A stretch of 64,000 bases of DNA from Rhynchopus sp. YZ270_cl-10 (GCA_964035575.1 OZ037884.1:186001-250000), one strand, 5' to 3'; numbered from the stretch's first letter, positions 49,051 through 59,420 are shown. Notes: generated by a model not told the origin, from the letters alone. Numbers and translations are program-made.

Positions 49051-50124
49051 AAAAAAAACCCATTCCGAGCTTTCTCCCCCGCGTTGGCGGGGCATCTCCC
49101 CTCCGTTCGCGGGGCATGCTCCCCTCATATATTGCAAACAAGACACAATAAAGAGTACTTGAAACGTGGTGAAACGCAGCTCCAATAAATCATTAGGATA
49201 AATCCCACCCTTCTTTTTTCTTTTTTTTCCAGTGTTTCCCAGCTTCTCACCTAACTCTGAAAATAGGTGAGATTTTGCGGTTTTGCGGGTTTTGGTAGAG
49301 GTGTGGCGAGCCCGGGCGCGCTTCGCGCGCCCAAATCCCCACCTTAGCTCAAGTTGGGGGCCTCTGGCGGAATGTGAGAATTCCTCGGAGTCCGGCACTT
49401 CATTGATATTTGCACCAGGCACGCGTGGTACACTAATTATCAGTAACCTCAGTACATTTACAAAATAAACGGCAGTCATGGCAGGCATGGCACCCAAGCG
49501 AAGCCACGGTACGCAACATTTCTAAAAATTGTTGACATAAATGTCACTGTCGTTGGAAGATTGGGGGGTCAGCTTGTTTTTGTGCCAAAATTTTTTTGGC
49601 ACTGCTGACCAGGGACATTGGGAACATAGGGATTTTTGCGGAGCAAAAAAAAAAAACAAACAAATGGCGCCGCAGGCGAAAAAAATTTAGGGTACGGTGT
49701 AAAAATCTATCTTTTTACACCACATAGTCACACACCGAACCCTTTTTTGCGGAGCAAAAAAGGAAAAATGGCGCCGCAGGCAAAAAAAAATTGAGGTACA
49801 GCCTGGATGGTGCGGTCAGCAACCCAGTTTCATGGTACTCACGTGGTTCAACCATGATTTTTTCCCCCCGGGGCCCCCCCGCCACACTGGGCCACGGGAA
49901 AATTTTTTTTCCCGAAATTTTTTCAAAACTCGGATCCAGAAATCAGGAAAAAAAAAAACGGGAAAAAAGTATGAAAAACCCCGGAAAAAAGTGGGATCCA
50001 GAATCCAGATTAGGAAATAGCCTGTTTACAACGAGAAAAAAAAAAAATACCCCTATAATTCCCTGGCCAATCAATCAAAAAAAAAAAAAAGGTCAAACAA
50101 AACTTTTGTTTGATTTTTTAGACT
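49051..50124. other. Spacer of scrambled repeat fragments
   Basis: CCATTCCGAGCTTTCTCCCC (49062) and GGGCGCGCTTCGCGCGCCC (about 49314) are shared with the 40350 element. TTTTTTGCGGAGCAAAAAA and ATGGCGCCGCAGGC are each present twice (49636-49680 and 49747-49785). No gene. Confidence 0.55.
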
Positions 50125-51091
50125 AAACCCCCCCCCCCGTATAATATTTACATACGCGTATTATTTACACACGCATATTATTTACAAAAAGGCCACTTTC
50201 ACGTGTATTATTAACACACGCGTATTATTTACATTATTTTTTTTTTTTGGATTTTTTTTTTTTTTGGGGGGGGGGTAGGGGGCACAGCCCTTAAGGAAAT
50301 CCTTAAGGACCCTCTGTAACGCTCGTGTTTTTTCAAGAATTTTTTGAAAAAAAAGTCATAAAACCCGCCAAGGTGGGTCTACATGGTCCCAAAGTGGCCT
50401 AAAATTCGTCGATTCTGCCTAATGAAACACCAAACAACCAAAACTGAGCGTTTATTTTCGAAAAAAAATCACTTTTTTTTGAAAAAACGGCTTCGAAAAT
50501 AGTAAGATTTTAGTAAGATTTCCTCTAGGAATGTAACGCTTTCAAAAAAATGGATCCGGGAGCACAGTTTTTCTTCTAAGGTGCCGAAAACCACCCCACG
50601 TCCCCTCCGGTGAGGTCCGGCAGTGGAAATATGTGGGTTTCGAAGCTTTTGGGCGTCCCCCTCCTCCCCGTCACTAACAAGTGACTCTGCCTCCAAATCG
50701 TACTCCACGTAGTACTCCATGGTCGAAAGGGCAGGGTCCGGGATTGCGATTGATGACATTTTTTAAAATATAAATAGCTTTCTGGTGGTGTGCGTTATGG
50801 AAAGTATGGGGATTGAATGTCAAGCATGTAGGTGAACGATGAAAATTGTAAATTATTTTGTGTACCCTTTGTTTGTAAAAATGTGTGTGAACGAGGCACA
50901 TATAGGCTTTACATATACTTCCTTTGTTTTCTTATTGTCTGTAGTGGAGCGGAGTAACCCTTAGGAAACTACGATATACGCCTCTTATTAACACACGCCT
51001 ATTATTTACAAAGACGCCTATTATTTACAACACGCGTAATATTTACATAAATTTATGTAAATATTATACGGGGGGGGGGGGGGGGGGGTTT
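50125..51091. mobile_element. TIR element with ATTATTTACA arrays
   Basis: AAACCC followed by a C run and GTATAATATTTACATA at the left; the inverse, with a G run and GGGTTT, at the right. Possible 3-bp duplication ACT. Sub-terminal CGCGTATTATTTACA repeats on both sides. Carries the frame at 50469-50759. The homopolymer ends make the exact borders uncertain. Confidence 0.65.
50469..50759 (-). CDS. Small element-borne protein fragment A
   Basis: 96 aa, ATG at 50759, inside the 50125 element. Acidic N-terminus (YYVEYDLEAESLVSDGEEGD), then NPHISTAGPHRRGRGVVFG and EEKLCSRIHFFE. The latter blocks match fragment B at 51686 despite different surrounding DNA. I do not recognise the family. May be a relic of a transposase or accessory protein. 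Confidence 0.4.
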   Translation of the reverse strand: MSSIAIPDPALSTMEYYVEYDLEAESLVSDGEEGDAQKLRNPHISTAGPHRRGRGVVFGTLEEKLCSRIHFFESVTFLEEILLKSYYFRSRFFKKK

Positions 51092-51329
51092 ACTATCACG
51101 GGATAGTAGTCGATTATTTTTCACAGGATCCTTAAAAGAACAAATAGAAGGAAAAAAGGCAACTACAAAAAACAAAACACAAAAAACGACAACAAACCTC
51201 TGTGGACCTTGCCCTGGGCCAAAAACTCAGTGCCCCACTGTGTCACTGCCACACCCTGGGGTAAGATGTGCTGCCTTGTGACCCCACCCAAGCGGCCAGG
51301 AGAGGTGTCTACACTTGATTGTGTTCCTT

Positions 51330-52569
51330 CACGGCATCCATAAGCCCTTACCAGGACCTATCCTCCGGAGGTAAAAATACCACCTCCCACCTCTTACATT
51401 AAGCCCTTAATTTTAAGGCACTCTAAAATTAAGGGCTTAATTTAAGGGCTTAGAGTTCTTACTAAGGGCTTACTAAGGGCTTAGTAAGAAATTAAGGGCT
51501 TAATTTAAGGGCTTACAAAGAGCTTACTAAGAGTGTACTAAGACCATAGGGGTAGTTTTGGACCTCAGCAAAATTAAAATGCGATAATTGTGAAAAATCA
51601 CCCAAAATTCCGTCACCCGATCGTCAGAGTGTGGGACAAATGCAACACTTACCGAAAAAATTCTACAATCGGACAAAAATCCTTCTCAACATCCAAAAAA
51701 CACCTCGGTCCACATCCGCTGGTGTCCCGAGGTGGAAATATATGTATTACAGCTTTTGGGGTCTAGCGTGGGTCCCACAGAAATGAAGTACAGATGCATT
51801 TTGCAACGGGTGTGTGCCTCAACTGCTTCAAAGTACCCTTTTTTGTACCTGAAAATGACAACGTATCCTGTACCTAAGTGCAGTAAAGCCTTGCTTGCGT
51901 CCTCCTTCGTGGTTTTGGGTGTTCGCATGCGAGATTCATTATCGCATTCTCGCATGTAATTCTCGCATCACGGAGGATTTTAGCGTTACGTGACCACGGA
52001 GAATCGTGCGAGAATTGTGCAAGAATTTTTCGCCAGACCAAAAATAGTCCGAGAATGCGACTCGCATCGAGTCTATGACTACACCGGCCAAAATTCGTCC
52101 AAAACTCGCCCAAATTCAGGTCCTGTATGTATCATATTGTAGTGCATCTTGTCAAGATGCACTACAATATGGAGGACCACAAAGGCATGAGTAGGGGCTA
52201 GATTCGCTGTACAACGTACTCGCCATGCCGGTTAATAGCATACCTGCAGGCAAATGAAATTTCACTCATATTTTCGCAGGTGCACTTTTCCCAAGGTAAA
52301 ATCCCCACCGAAAAAAAACTCGCCCTCCAAAAATGGGCGAGTTTTTTCTACTCGCCCGCACAGTATGCCTAGGGTAAGTACACTCTTGGTAAGCTTTTTG
52401 TAAGCCCTTAAATTAAGCCCTTAATTTCTTACTAAGCCCTTAGTAAGCCCTTAGTAAGAAATTAAGCCCTTAAATTAAGCCCTTAATTTTAGCTGATCTC
52501 AAAATTAAGGGCTTAAAAAATTAAGAGGTGGAGCTCATATCCCTTAGTAAGGGCTTATGGATGCCGTGT
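51330..52569. mobile_element. TIR element, roughly 220-bp inverted ends
   Basis: 1,240 bp. Ends CACGGCATCCATAAGCCCTTA on both sides (inverted), continuing through arrays of TTAAGGGCTTAATTTAAGGG and CTTACTAAGGG. Flanked by TTCCTT (51324-51329, 52570-52575). Carries fragment B and a 19-bp-arm perfect palindrome at 52133-52171 (CATATTGTAGTGCATCTTG). Confidence 0.8.
51686..51955 (-). CDS. Small element-borne protein fragment B
   Basis: 89 aa, ATG at 51955. YVVIFRYKKGYFEAVEAHTR, then NTYISTSGHQRMWTEVFFG, nine of 19 positions identical to fragment A. After its stop, a shifted frame reads EKDFCPIVEFFR, matching A's EEKLCSRIHFFE, so this copy looks frame-broken. Confidence 0.4.
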   Translation of the reverse strand: MRECDNESRMRTPKTTKEDASKALLHLGTGYVVIFRYKKGYFEAVEAHTRCKMHLYFISVGPTLDPKSCNTYISTSGHQRMWTEVFFGC

Positions 52570-52771
52570 TCCTTTGAAAATAAAAAATGTCGAACGACGT
52601 TCCAAAAACGAGTAGGGGGCATCAGGGGACCCCACCTGATGTCGGGTAAAAAAAATGGCACGAACCGAGACTAAGTCCCGGGTAGTCCGTAAGGCCAAGG
52701 CGCCATATAGCCTCAGCAGAGCAAAAGAGAACAGGACTAGTGCCAAGTAAAAAAAAAAGAGAAAAGTTTGT

Positions 52772-52806
52772 AAGATGATCCTAAACCTCTCGTGCTTAGT
52801 CACCTT
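52772..52806 (+). repeat. Type A hairpin repeat
   Basis: AAGATGATCCTAAAC, CTCTCGT, GCTTAGTCACCTT. Confidence 0.85.
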
Positions 52807-52965
52807 TTAAAAAAAAGATGGACAACGTCGGTGAAGTAAAATGACAGTAGAACTAATTGAAGAGAAAGTTGGTAAAGGTGAACATAACAAGAGGGGAAAG
52901 TTGGGTGAGGAATGCGGCACTGAACACACACACACACTCTCTCTCTCTCACAAAAAAAAAATGTG

Positions 52966-53103
52966 TCACAAAATACAAAGCCCTCTCGAGACAGTGCATT
53001 TGCACACATTTACGTGGAAAACATCCTCTTCACCTTCTCGATAAAGTTATAAAGAAAAAAAACTTGAAACGAATGAAAGTGCCTCTCGTCTGCACTTCGT
53101 CAA
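52966..53103 (+). repeat. Type C then type B repeats
   Basis: C: AAAATACAAAGCC, CTCTCGA, GACAGTGCATTTGCAC. B-like (53061-53103): AACTTGAAACGAATGA, AAGTGC, CTCTCGTCT, GCACTT, CGTCAAC. The stem sequence AAGTGC/GCACTT occurs nowhere else, but the loop is the usual one. Confidence 0.65.
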
Positions 53104-53207
53104 CAAAATAAAATTTGAAGGTGCAAAAAAAAAAAAAAAAAAAAAAAAAACATCTCGCCGGATAGCGGCGGATTCCTACTGAAAAGAAAGCAAAAGAAAG
53201 ACTTTGT

Positions 53208-53239
53208 AAGATGAAGCTAAGCGCATGCCTTAGTCACCC
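53208..53239 (+). repeat. Type A hairpin repeat, short
   Basis: AAGATGAAGCTAAGC, GCATG, CCTTAGTCACCC. Confidence 0.65.
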
Positions 53240-53495
53240 AAACAAATACAAACACGCATTGGGTTTTTTTTTTTGTTGTGCTCAATCAGGGCGTTCGCTA
53301 TCGCCATCGTTTTTTCCTGATCGTGGCGAAATGCCAAAAAATCCGAAATTTTTGCTTTTTTACTAGTGCTTAAAATAGGTCAAAAAAAAATTTTCCCGCC
53401 GGAGAGAAGCTAGTTCGTGGGGGGTGAATCCCTGGTACTGAGTGGTCAAAAAAAATTGCGATTTGCGCGTGATCCCTTCCCCAGCACAAGTGCTA

Positions 53496-53760
53496 TTACA
53501 GCTGAACTTTCCTGATACTAAAACCAGCAAAACGATGGAGAATTTCATCAATCCCCCCCTCACTGAGGGTCTCTTTGTGCTGTTTAATCAAACAGATGCA
53601 CAAGAGAGAGGCATCTGTCATATGAGACTTCATCCTTAGTTTGATTATTTTCAATAAACTAAAACGTCTCTCTGCCGTTGAAGATAGAGTTGACACGAGC
53701 AGTGACACCTTCTATAACAGGGGGTACGGGGCACCTTCAGCAGACTGCAGGATTGAGGAG
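53496..53760 (-). pseudogene. hAT transposase C-terminal fragment
   Basis: STLSSTAERRFSLLKIIKLR followed by MKSHMTDASL and IDEILHRFAGF matches the hAT dimerisation region (the S-ERSFS-LK-IK-LR-SM pattern). Upstream, in frame, APYPLL is separated from KVSLLVS by a stop. The rest of the transposase is absent, so this is a decayed DNA-transposon fragment. Confidence 0.7.
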
Positions 53761-53937
53761 CGGGAGTGCTGGGGAAACTTCCTCTCACGGCAGGCGGGTT
53801 TGCGGATGATTTTGAGTACAGTGGACACCCCTCTGCGACCCCCCCTCCGGGGGGGTCTACAGGGTGGTGGGGAGAAATCTCTCTCTCTTTTTTTTTTTTT
53901 TTTTTCCCCTTTTTTTTTTTTTTATTTATTTATTTAT

Positions 53938-54052
53938 ACAGGGTTTCGCCCCGGTGGGGCGAAGCCCTGGGGCGAAATAAAATGTCATTTTTTCAGGAAA
54001 AGATTTTTTTAACGAAAAAAAATATTTTTCGCCCCGGGGCGAACGCCCTGTG
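53938..54052. mobile_element. MITE, ACAGGG..CGCCCC ends
   Basis: TACAGGGTTTCGCCCCGG and CCGGGGCGAACGCCCTGT form the inverted ends. GTGGGGCGAAGCCCTGGGGC lies inside. Confidence 0.6.
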
Positions 54053-54706
54053 CTCAATGACCGTAAAATACTGGGGGAACGCAACCACGTGAGCCATGGG
54101 GGTGAGATCGAAATACAACATCCCATTATTAGACCGGGAAATAATCTTATGCTTAAGCGCCTTGATCACGTGGATCTGTTAGAAGGGAGAAAGAATAACA
54201 AGAACAAGACGAGCAGCTATCCTGTCTCAGCAGGGCACATGAACTAAAGGATCATTACGTTATGTTAAAAAAAAAAACACAGTGGAGGACTGTGCTTCAC
54301 GCACAGCATCAAAATGCACTTTCAAAGAAGAGAAAGCACAAAAAGACGTTAGACAGATACATCCAAACATAGAAAAAAGTTGTTATGAATCTGAACCTCT
54401 CGTTTGCTTAGTCATAGAACTAAACTTCGGGATCATTATCACCACTCTGAAGGTGGGGATGCGTCACGTCAACAAGTTGAAAAGAACTAGACCTTTGGGA
54501 TCTGGTGGCGATAAAAAAAATAAATGAAAGTAAATTTCGTTTTTTTATCGATCCACCCCAGCTGTTGCGTTATTTTCCCGCCAACCAAGACGTCAGTAAC
54601 ACCGCCCCGAGTCGCAAAAAAAAGATGGGGGAAAAAAAACTCAAGATGTATGTGTCAAATCGAACACATTGAACGAAAGAAAAGAGAAAAGTTTGTAAAA
54701 TAATAT
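54053..54706. other. Spacer with a diverged type A repeat
   Basis: 54374-54411: TTATGAATCTGAAC, CTCTCGTTT, GCTTAGTCATAG. GCACAGCATCA at about 54301 recalls the LINE-end module. No gene. Confidence 0.45.
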
Positions 54707-54778
54707 GAAGTTGAGAGCGCAAACGCCAAAGCTGACGCAGGCACTGGAACTCCGCGGGTTAATCGAACCGGGAGGACT
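54707..54778 (+). repeat. S-type repeat, long form
   Basis: GAAGTTGAGAGCGCAAACGC, CTGACGCAGGCACTG, then CGCGGGTTAATCGAACCG. Confidence 0.7.
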
Positions 54779-54803
54779 GTAAATAATGTAAATAAAATAA
54801 AAA

Positions 54804-54901
54804 CACGGGTTGCCTACGATCTTAGTACGAAATTTTACGATCGTACCAAAAAACGATCGTTACGATCGTAAAATATCGTACTACGATCATAGGCAACCGT
54901 G
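54804..54901. mobile_element. Foldback element rich in CGATCG, short copy
   Basis: CACGGGTTGCCTACGATC and GATCATAGGCAACCGTG ends. Interior TACGATCGTACC and CGATCGTTACGATCG as in the 16383 element. Confidence 0.8.
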
Positions 54902-55648
54902 TAAAAATAATAAGTTATCTTCAAAGATGGGCCGTGTGTAGTTGCACCAACACCTTTTCAAGAAATTCAAGACGAAAGCAGAGTGTTTTCCACGGTGGTT
55001 TTGGGTGGCATGACATGCCACCCAAGATTTTTGGGGTGGTTTTTGGGTGGCATATATGCCACCCAAGATTTTCTTCTTTTTTTTTTGAGTATTGTATGAC
55101 CTGTGACCCCACCATGGAGAGCACGTGGCTCGCTGAGTTGCTCGAATTGCCTGCAGCTATCCAACAAACATCATCACCGTCTCAGCTTCCTTCACGAGCC
55201 GTTCAGCCTCCGCCACCTTCACAAGCCAAAGTAAATAGGGCAAAAGTAGCGTACCGTGCGCCTGCGGCGCTCTTGCTGTCTTCATAAAGACAAAATCACA
55301 TTGCCAAAATTGTGAATCGTGCAATTTTTTCCGCCTGCGGCGCCTACCTCCCTCCCCTCTCCTTCCTGTGATTGGCAGGGAGTCGCGCGCGCGACGACTG
55401 CTAGGGCTCGGAGAAAGCTCGGGGGGGCCAAATTTTGAGACCAAAAACCAAGCGGAAGCCCTGTTCGGGTAAATCATGTACAGTGTTTAGGAGGGGGCCT
55501 TCCGCGCGGGAGAATTTTTTTTTTGGCCTAAAAAAAAAAAGATGCCACCCAAAAAAAAAATGTCAGATCCTGGAAAACACCCTGGAAAGGAACAGAAAAA
55601 AAAACAAGACAAGAATTTTTTTTAAGAAAAATAAGAAACTAAAACTTT
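54902..55648. other. Spacer with GGTGGCAT repeats
   Basis: TTTGGGTGGCATGACATGCC and TTTTGGGTGGCATATATGCC form a tandem inverted-repeat pair at 54999-55075. AGTAGCGTACCGTGCGCCTG at 55246 recurs at about 2639. No gene. Confidence 0.5.
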
Positions 55649-55775
55649 TTGTACGTAAGACACTCCTAAGCCTCCACTTAGGCCATATCACATACAAAAA
55701 AAAAAAAGATCAATCCCACCACTGCAAAACAAAAAAAATGAAAAGATAAGTCTCGTACTGCTTAGGTTCACCCTG
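55649..55775 (+). repeat. Two diverged type A repeats
   Basis: First: GTAAGACACTCCTAAGC, CTCCA, CTTAGGCCATATC. Second: GATAAGTCTCGTACTGCTTA, GGTTCACC. Confidence 0.5.
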
Positions 55776-56032
55776 ACAAAAAGAGAAAGAGGGAAAGTTT
55801 ATATAAGGTTCACCAGGAGAAAAAAAAAAAACGAAACTTATCTTTAAAAAGCCTTTTGACTAGAACACACCCTCGATCATGCTTTTTTCCATATATTTTT
55901 CGTGGTTTTTTTAACATCTGATATGCCCTCCACCCTGCCTCTCTCTCTCTCTTATCGATCAGAGCAAGAAGAAAAGCGGGATCGTTGGAGACGGTACGTT
56001 TAGTCGGAGGTAAATTCCAGAAGAAAAAAAAG

Positions 56033-56103
56033 TGAAGTTGATAGCGCAAACGCCTCTGGTACGCAGGCACTGACACTCTGTGGGTTATCGAACCCCGGAG
56101 TGT
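56033..56103 (+). repeat. S-type repeat, long form
   Basis: GAAGTTGATAGCGCAAACGC, CTCTGGTACGCAGGCACTG, ACACTCTGTGGGTTATCG, AACCCCGGAGTG. The most complete long S copy. Confidence 0.8.
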
Positions 56104-56428
56104 TGCGCTCAAAAAAAAAATAAATAGAAACTCGCAAGAGGCAGTACCAGTGGCGCGGCTACCAATAACTACTGCGTAGTCATCGCCACGCCTACCCCGG
56201 TAGGTTCCACACGGTGGAGTCCGCCCTGGAAAACTAACACTCATCACACGACAAAACCCATGGGAGAGGTTGTGGTGAAACGCACGCACCTCGACATGTG
56301 TGTGGGTGAGGAGTGGCTTCTGCAGCCTCCAGAACCGCAAAAGTGTGTTCAAAAATGCTTTTCTATTTCCTCCCTTCATTTTCATTGCATTTCATGAGCT
56401 GACAACAAAAAAAAAAAGAAAAGTTTAT

Positions 56429-56463
56429 AAGATGATCCTAAGCCTCTCGTGCTTAGTCACCTT
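56429..56463 (+). repeat. Type A hairpin repeat
   Basis: AAGATGATCCTAAGC, CTCTCGT, GCTTAGTCACCTT. It lies only 31 bp beyond the stop codon of the 56494 gene, i.e. in its 3' flank. Confidence 0.85.
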
Positions 56464-56493
56464 TAAAAAAAATTCTAGGAATTCCCCTTCTAC

Positions 56494-59337
56494 CTACAGC
56501 GTGAATGACGTATCTCCCTCCTCTGCGTCTCGTAGTAGGGCTAATAGGTCCGATGGAGTCACGGTGTTGCGGAATTGCGGTGTAATATCGCGCCCTAATG
56601 ATTCCCTCGGTGGTGCTACTCTAGGCGTCAGACATGGTGCAGGACTCACATCGGAGAGAAGAGGCCGAGATCTGATTGTGATAAACCCTTCCTCCAAATC
56701 TGCGGTATCACAGAAACTGTCATCCATCCGGGCAGACGCAGGAAGCAGCAGTTTTGACAGCCCGGAGTCTACCTCACCTGAACCCAAACTCGCTGCGCAT
56801 GAACTCACATCACCACCACCACCACCCCCACCCCCACTCCCACCCCCACTCCCACTCCCGCCTTGCAGCAACGACCCAGAAAACATCAACTTCAAATTAT
56901 CTCCACCACAGAACGACCCAAAGGCGACTGACAACCGCTCCATATTCTCTTTTTCATTTTTTTCATACGCCATTTGCTGCAGCCTCGCGCGCCTTTTGAG
57001 GTAGTGAACGTACAGTTCTCCTACCCCGCTTACAATCGTTTTTAATAAAAGCAGGGCAACAGAGGCCATAAGAAGGCCTGAAGCGAGAGGGAATCCCCAA
57101 TGCTCGGTGGATTGGGAATAATAGGAGAAGGCAAGACTTAGCATTGCTGCGCATTGGGTAGCGTTGATGAGGGTTTCGAAAATGCGGTCGGAGGGCCGCG
57201 CATGAAGGTGACAGCAAAACTCTGCGAAGAACATTGCGAGGAAGATTGCCGCTTCGAAAAGCTTACGGTGACCACACCCTATCATATCGTCTGGCTGCAT
57301 TGCCTGAACCGCTGCCAAACAGAATGACGCAAACAACTCCACGACCGCAAAATACGCAAATCTCTCAACATACGGCAATAAAACCGACATATAGCGAGAT
57401 GCAACGTTCAACCCTGCCCTGCGACTCACCCATTCCCCTTGCCCTACTATGTACGGAACCCTACACTTTGCTGGATCGACCATAAAATATACCAATTCTG
57501 GTACATATCTTGTGACCTGTTGAAACAACCATAACGCAACCGCAATGCATCCGATTAAGGAGACGATACCAAGAATAATCCCACCCAGCGTGCCTTCAGC
57601 GATAAGCGTTGCACCACCAAGAAACACTCCATGAGAAAGCATTTGAAAGAGAAGAAATGGAGTAGAAGGAAATCGGACCAACCCTAAAGGGTCTTGCGTC
57701 GAAACACAACGTTGCGCTATTGCAGAAGCTATAGGGACGAGAAGAAGAACTGCCACACAAATTGCGATATTCCCTAGAACCATTCCGATCGTTTGCGATC
57801 CCAGAACGGACCATTGGGTTGGGTTTAGCGCGCGAGGGTAGGTCCTCTCTGCTAAGGGCTGTCCATATTCGCATAGTTGCGCAACCAACGCCAATCGCAA
57901 TGCCGACGGTGATGTAATCGCCACCCCTGCCGCAGCCGCCACCACTGACACAGAGGTTGCCACAGCAGCGCCGGACCCTACCCGATCCAACTGCGCCACC
58001 ACCTTCCCCATACCCTCATAAGGGGGCAATGTCAGCACCGCACCCAACCCCGGTTCTGCCGATGGGGCTACACTCCTCATTGGCAACACCGTTGCGGGGA
58101 AGGTAGGGGATGGTGTCGGAGGCGACGAAGGCACCTTCGTTTCTGGTGCTACCGTTTCTTCTGTTTGCGGTGTTGGTGTTGGAGGTGACAATGTTTCTGG
58201 TAAGAGTGTCGCTGGTGGGTCAGTAGGTGGCGAAGCCGTCGGAGGTGATACAGTCAACGGAGCGGGAGTAGGAGGTGCCAGAGTCGAAGGGGGTAACGTC
58301 GGAGGAGCCGGTGTTGGAGGTGCTTGAGTTGAATCTTGATAGCGGTACACCTTCAGAACAGAGGCAGACATTGCAACAAAGATATCATTGGTTGCCTTCA
58401 CATCGATCGTCGCAAACTCTGGGAGGACCGACCAGACGCCATTGTGTTTTCCGTTTACCTTAAGGACAGCGGTTCCCGTTGCCCATTCGTATAAGTTGGT
58501 GAGAAGGTGGGTGGAGTTGGCCTCAACCGCAAAAGCGTTTTTTTGAGTGCCAAAAGCAAACTTCTGGTCGCCCATCACCTCACTTTCTGCAGAAAAACCA
58601 TACGATGAGGAATATGTAGAGAAGCGGTTTCCCATAGGTCCCTTTCCATACATACAGGGAATTCGAAATGGGGTGAAATCAATCAAAAACGTCACCTCCG
58701 GGTCTCCAAATGACTGTGTCTCCACCGGATTCGCCACATCGGAGATGTCAAATACTAACACCTTTGCTCCATCTGAAACATATAAACTTTGTGACGGACC
58801 ACTCACGACCATGGCGTGACAGCCCCCTTTGATGGCACCTGTAATCTTTTTTATAGTATTTGTCCCATAATCTGCGACGTACATATCATCAGATGTGCAG
58901 CAAAGATACGCGAATCCTTGACTCCAGGACTGCGTAAAGTCGGTGCAGCGTTCCCCAGGCTGAAGCGGAAACTGAAATGTGGCGGCTGACATTAATGAAA
59001 AAAGCGGGCGATCTGCGATGTAACTCCCTGCATACACGATGTCGTTGCTGACACCAATGGAAAGAAGAACCTCAATATTGGTATAATGCTCGTGGACAAC
59101 GAGCTCAGGGTACGTCGTGTCCACCGTCTTGAGAGTGCTTACCGACCCCACTCCCGTAGTATCAACGGACAGTGCAGTAAGCGTGTTGACCCCGCTCACA
59201 TAAATGTAGTCTCCCGCTATTTCAAAGCGCGTCGCGGCGCTCGTGTAGGACTGTGTGACGGCAGAGATTAGCATAGGTTCCTGAAGGGCGGCAAGACTTC
59301 CCTGTACATAAAGAACTAAACACAGCCATGATCGCAT
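56494..59337 (-). CDS. Multi-pass surface protein with propeller-like ectodomain
   Basis: 947 aa from the ATG at 59337. The longer frame upstream is a pyrimidine tract. Signal peptide MRSWLCLVLYVQGSLA. Residues about 20-335 are propeller-like and homologous to the 7422 gene (AYLCCTSDDMYVADYG, IKGGCHAMVV, LYVSDGAKVLVFDISD). The stalk is short (about 336-430: APPTPAPPTLPPST and similar, ending SSPPTPSPTFP). Membrane block about 460-785: ALNPTQWSVLGS (Asn for the usual His), GNIAICVAV, FPSTPFLLF, GQGEWVSRR, GCGHRKLFEAA and ELYVHYLKRRARLQ. The tail of about 160 aa has a Gly/Ser run and ends in SFTL, like the ITL end of the 7422 product. Probably paralogous receptors at the cell surface. Confidence 0.9.
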   Translation of the reverse strand: MRSWLCLVLYVQGSLAALQEPMLISAVTQSYTSAATRFEIAGDYIYVSGVNTLTALSVDTTGVGSVSTLKTVDTTYPELVVHEHYTNIEVLLSIGVSNDIVYAGSYIADRPLFSLMSAATFQFPLQPGERCTDFTQSWSQGFAYLCCTSDDMYVADYGTNTIKKITGAIKGGCHAMVVSGPSQSLYVSDGAKVLVFDISDVANPVETQSFGDPEVTFLIDFTPFRIPCMYGKGPMGNRFSTYSSSYGFSAESEVMGDQKFAFGTQKNAFAVEANSTHLLTNLYEWATGTAVLKVNGKHNGVWSVLPEFATIDVKATNDIFVAMSASVLKVYRYQDSTQAPPTPAPPTLPPSTLAPPTPAPLTVSPPTASPPTDPPATLLPETLSPPTPTPQTEETVAPETKVPSSPPTPSPTFPATVLPMRSVAPSAEPGLGAVLTLPPYEGMGKVVAQLDRVGSGAAVATSVSVVAAAAGVAITSPSALRLALVAQLCEYGQPLAERTYPRALNPTQWSVLGSQTIGMVLGNIAICVAVLLLVPIASAIAQRCVSTQDPLGLVRFPSTPFLLFQMLSHGVFLGGATLIAEGTLGGIILGIVSLIGCIAVALWLFQQVTRYVPELVYFMVDPAKCRVPYIVGQGEWVSRRAGLNVASRYMSVLLPYVERFAYFAVVELFASFCLAAVQAMQPDDMIGCGHRKLFEAAIFLAMFFAEFCCHLHARPSDRIFETLINATQCAAMLSLAFSYYSQSTEHWGFPLASGLLMASVALLLLKTIVSGVGELYVHYLKRRARLQQMAYEKNEKENMERLSVAFGSFCGGDNLKLMFSGSLLQGGSGSGGGSGGGGGGGGDVSSCAASLGSGEVDSGLSKLLLPASARMDDSFCDTADLEEGFITIRSRPLLSDVSPAPCLTPRVAPPRESLGRDITPQFRNTVTPSDLLALLRDAEEGDTSFTL

Positions 59338-59420
59338 AGGGGTGGGTATGGAGGTGAGGGAGGATGATAAAAAGAGAAAAAACACAGCAAAGGGAGAGAG
59401 AAAAAAGGCTGTGGCACAAA
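59338..59420 (-). promoter_or_regulatory. Pyrimidine-rich leader of the 56494 gene
   Basis: On the - strand GCCACAGCC at the far end, then TTTTTTCTCTCTCCCTTTGC and a C/T-rich stretch with no AG until the ATG. The acceptor could be CCACAG near 59411, giving a leader of about 75 nt. Confidence 0.35.

Noticed and set aside
56033-56103. tRNA gene suggested by GGGTTATCGAACCC
   Set aside because: Resembles a T-arm/B box but no acceptor, D-arm or anticodon arm of tRNA size surrounds it. At most a distant tRNA-derived SINE.
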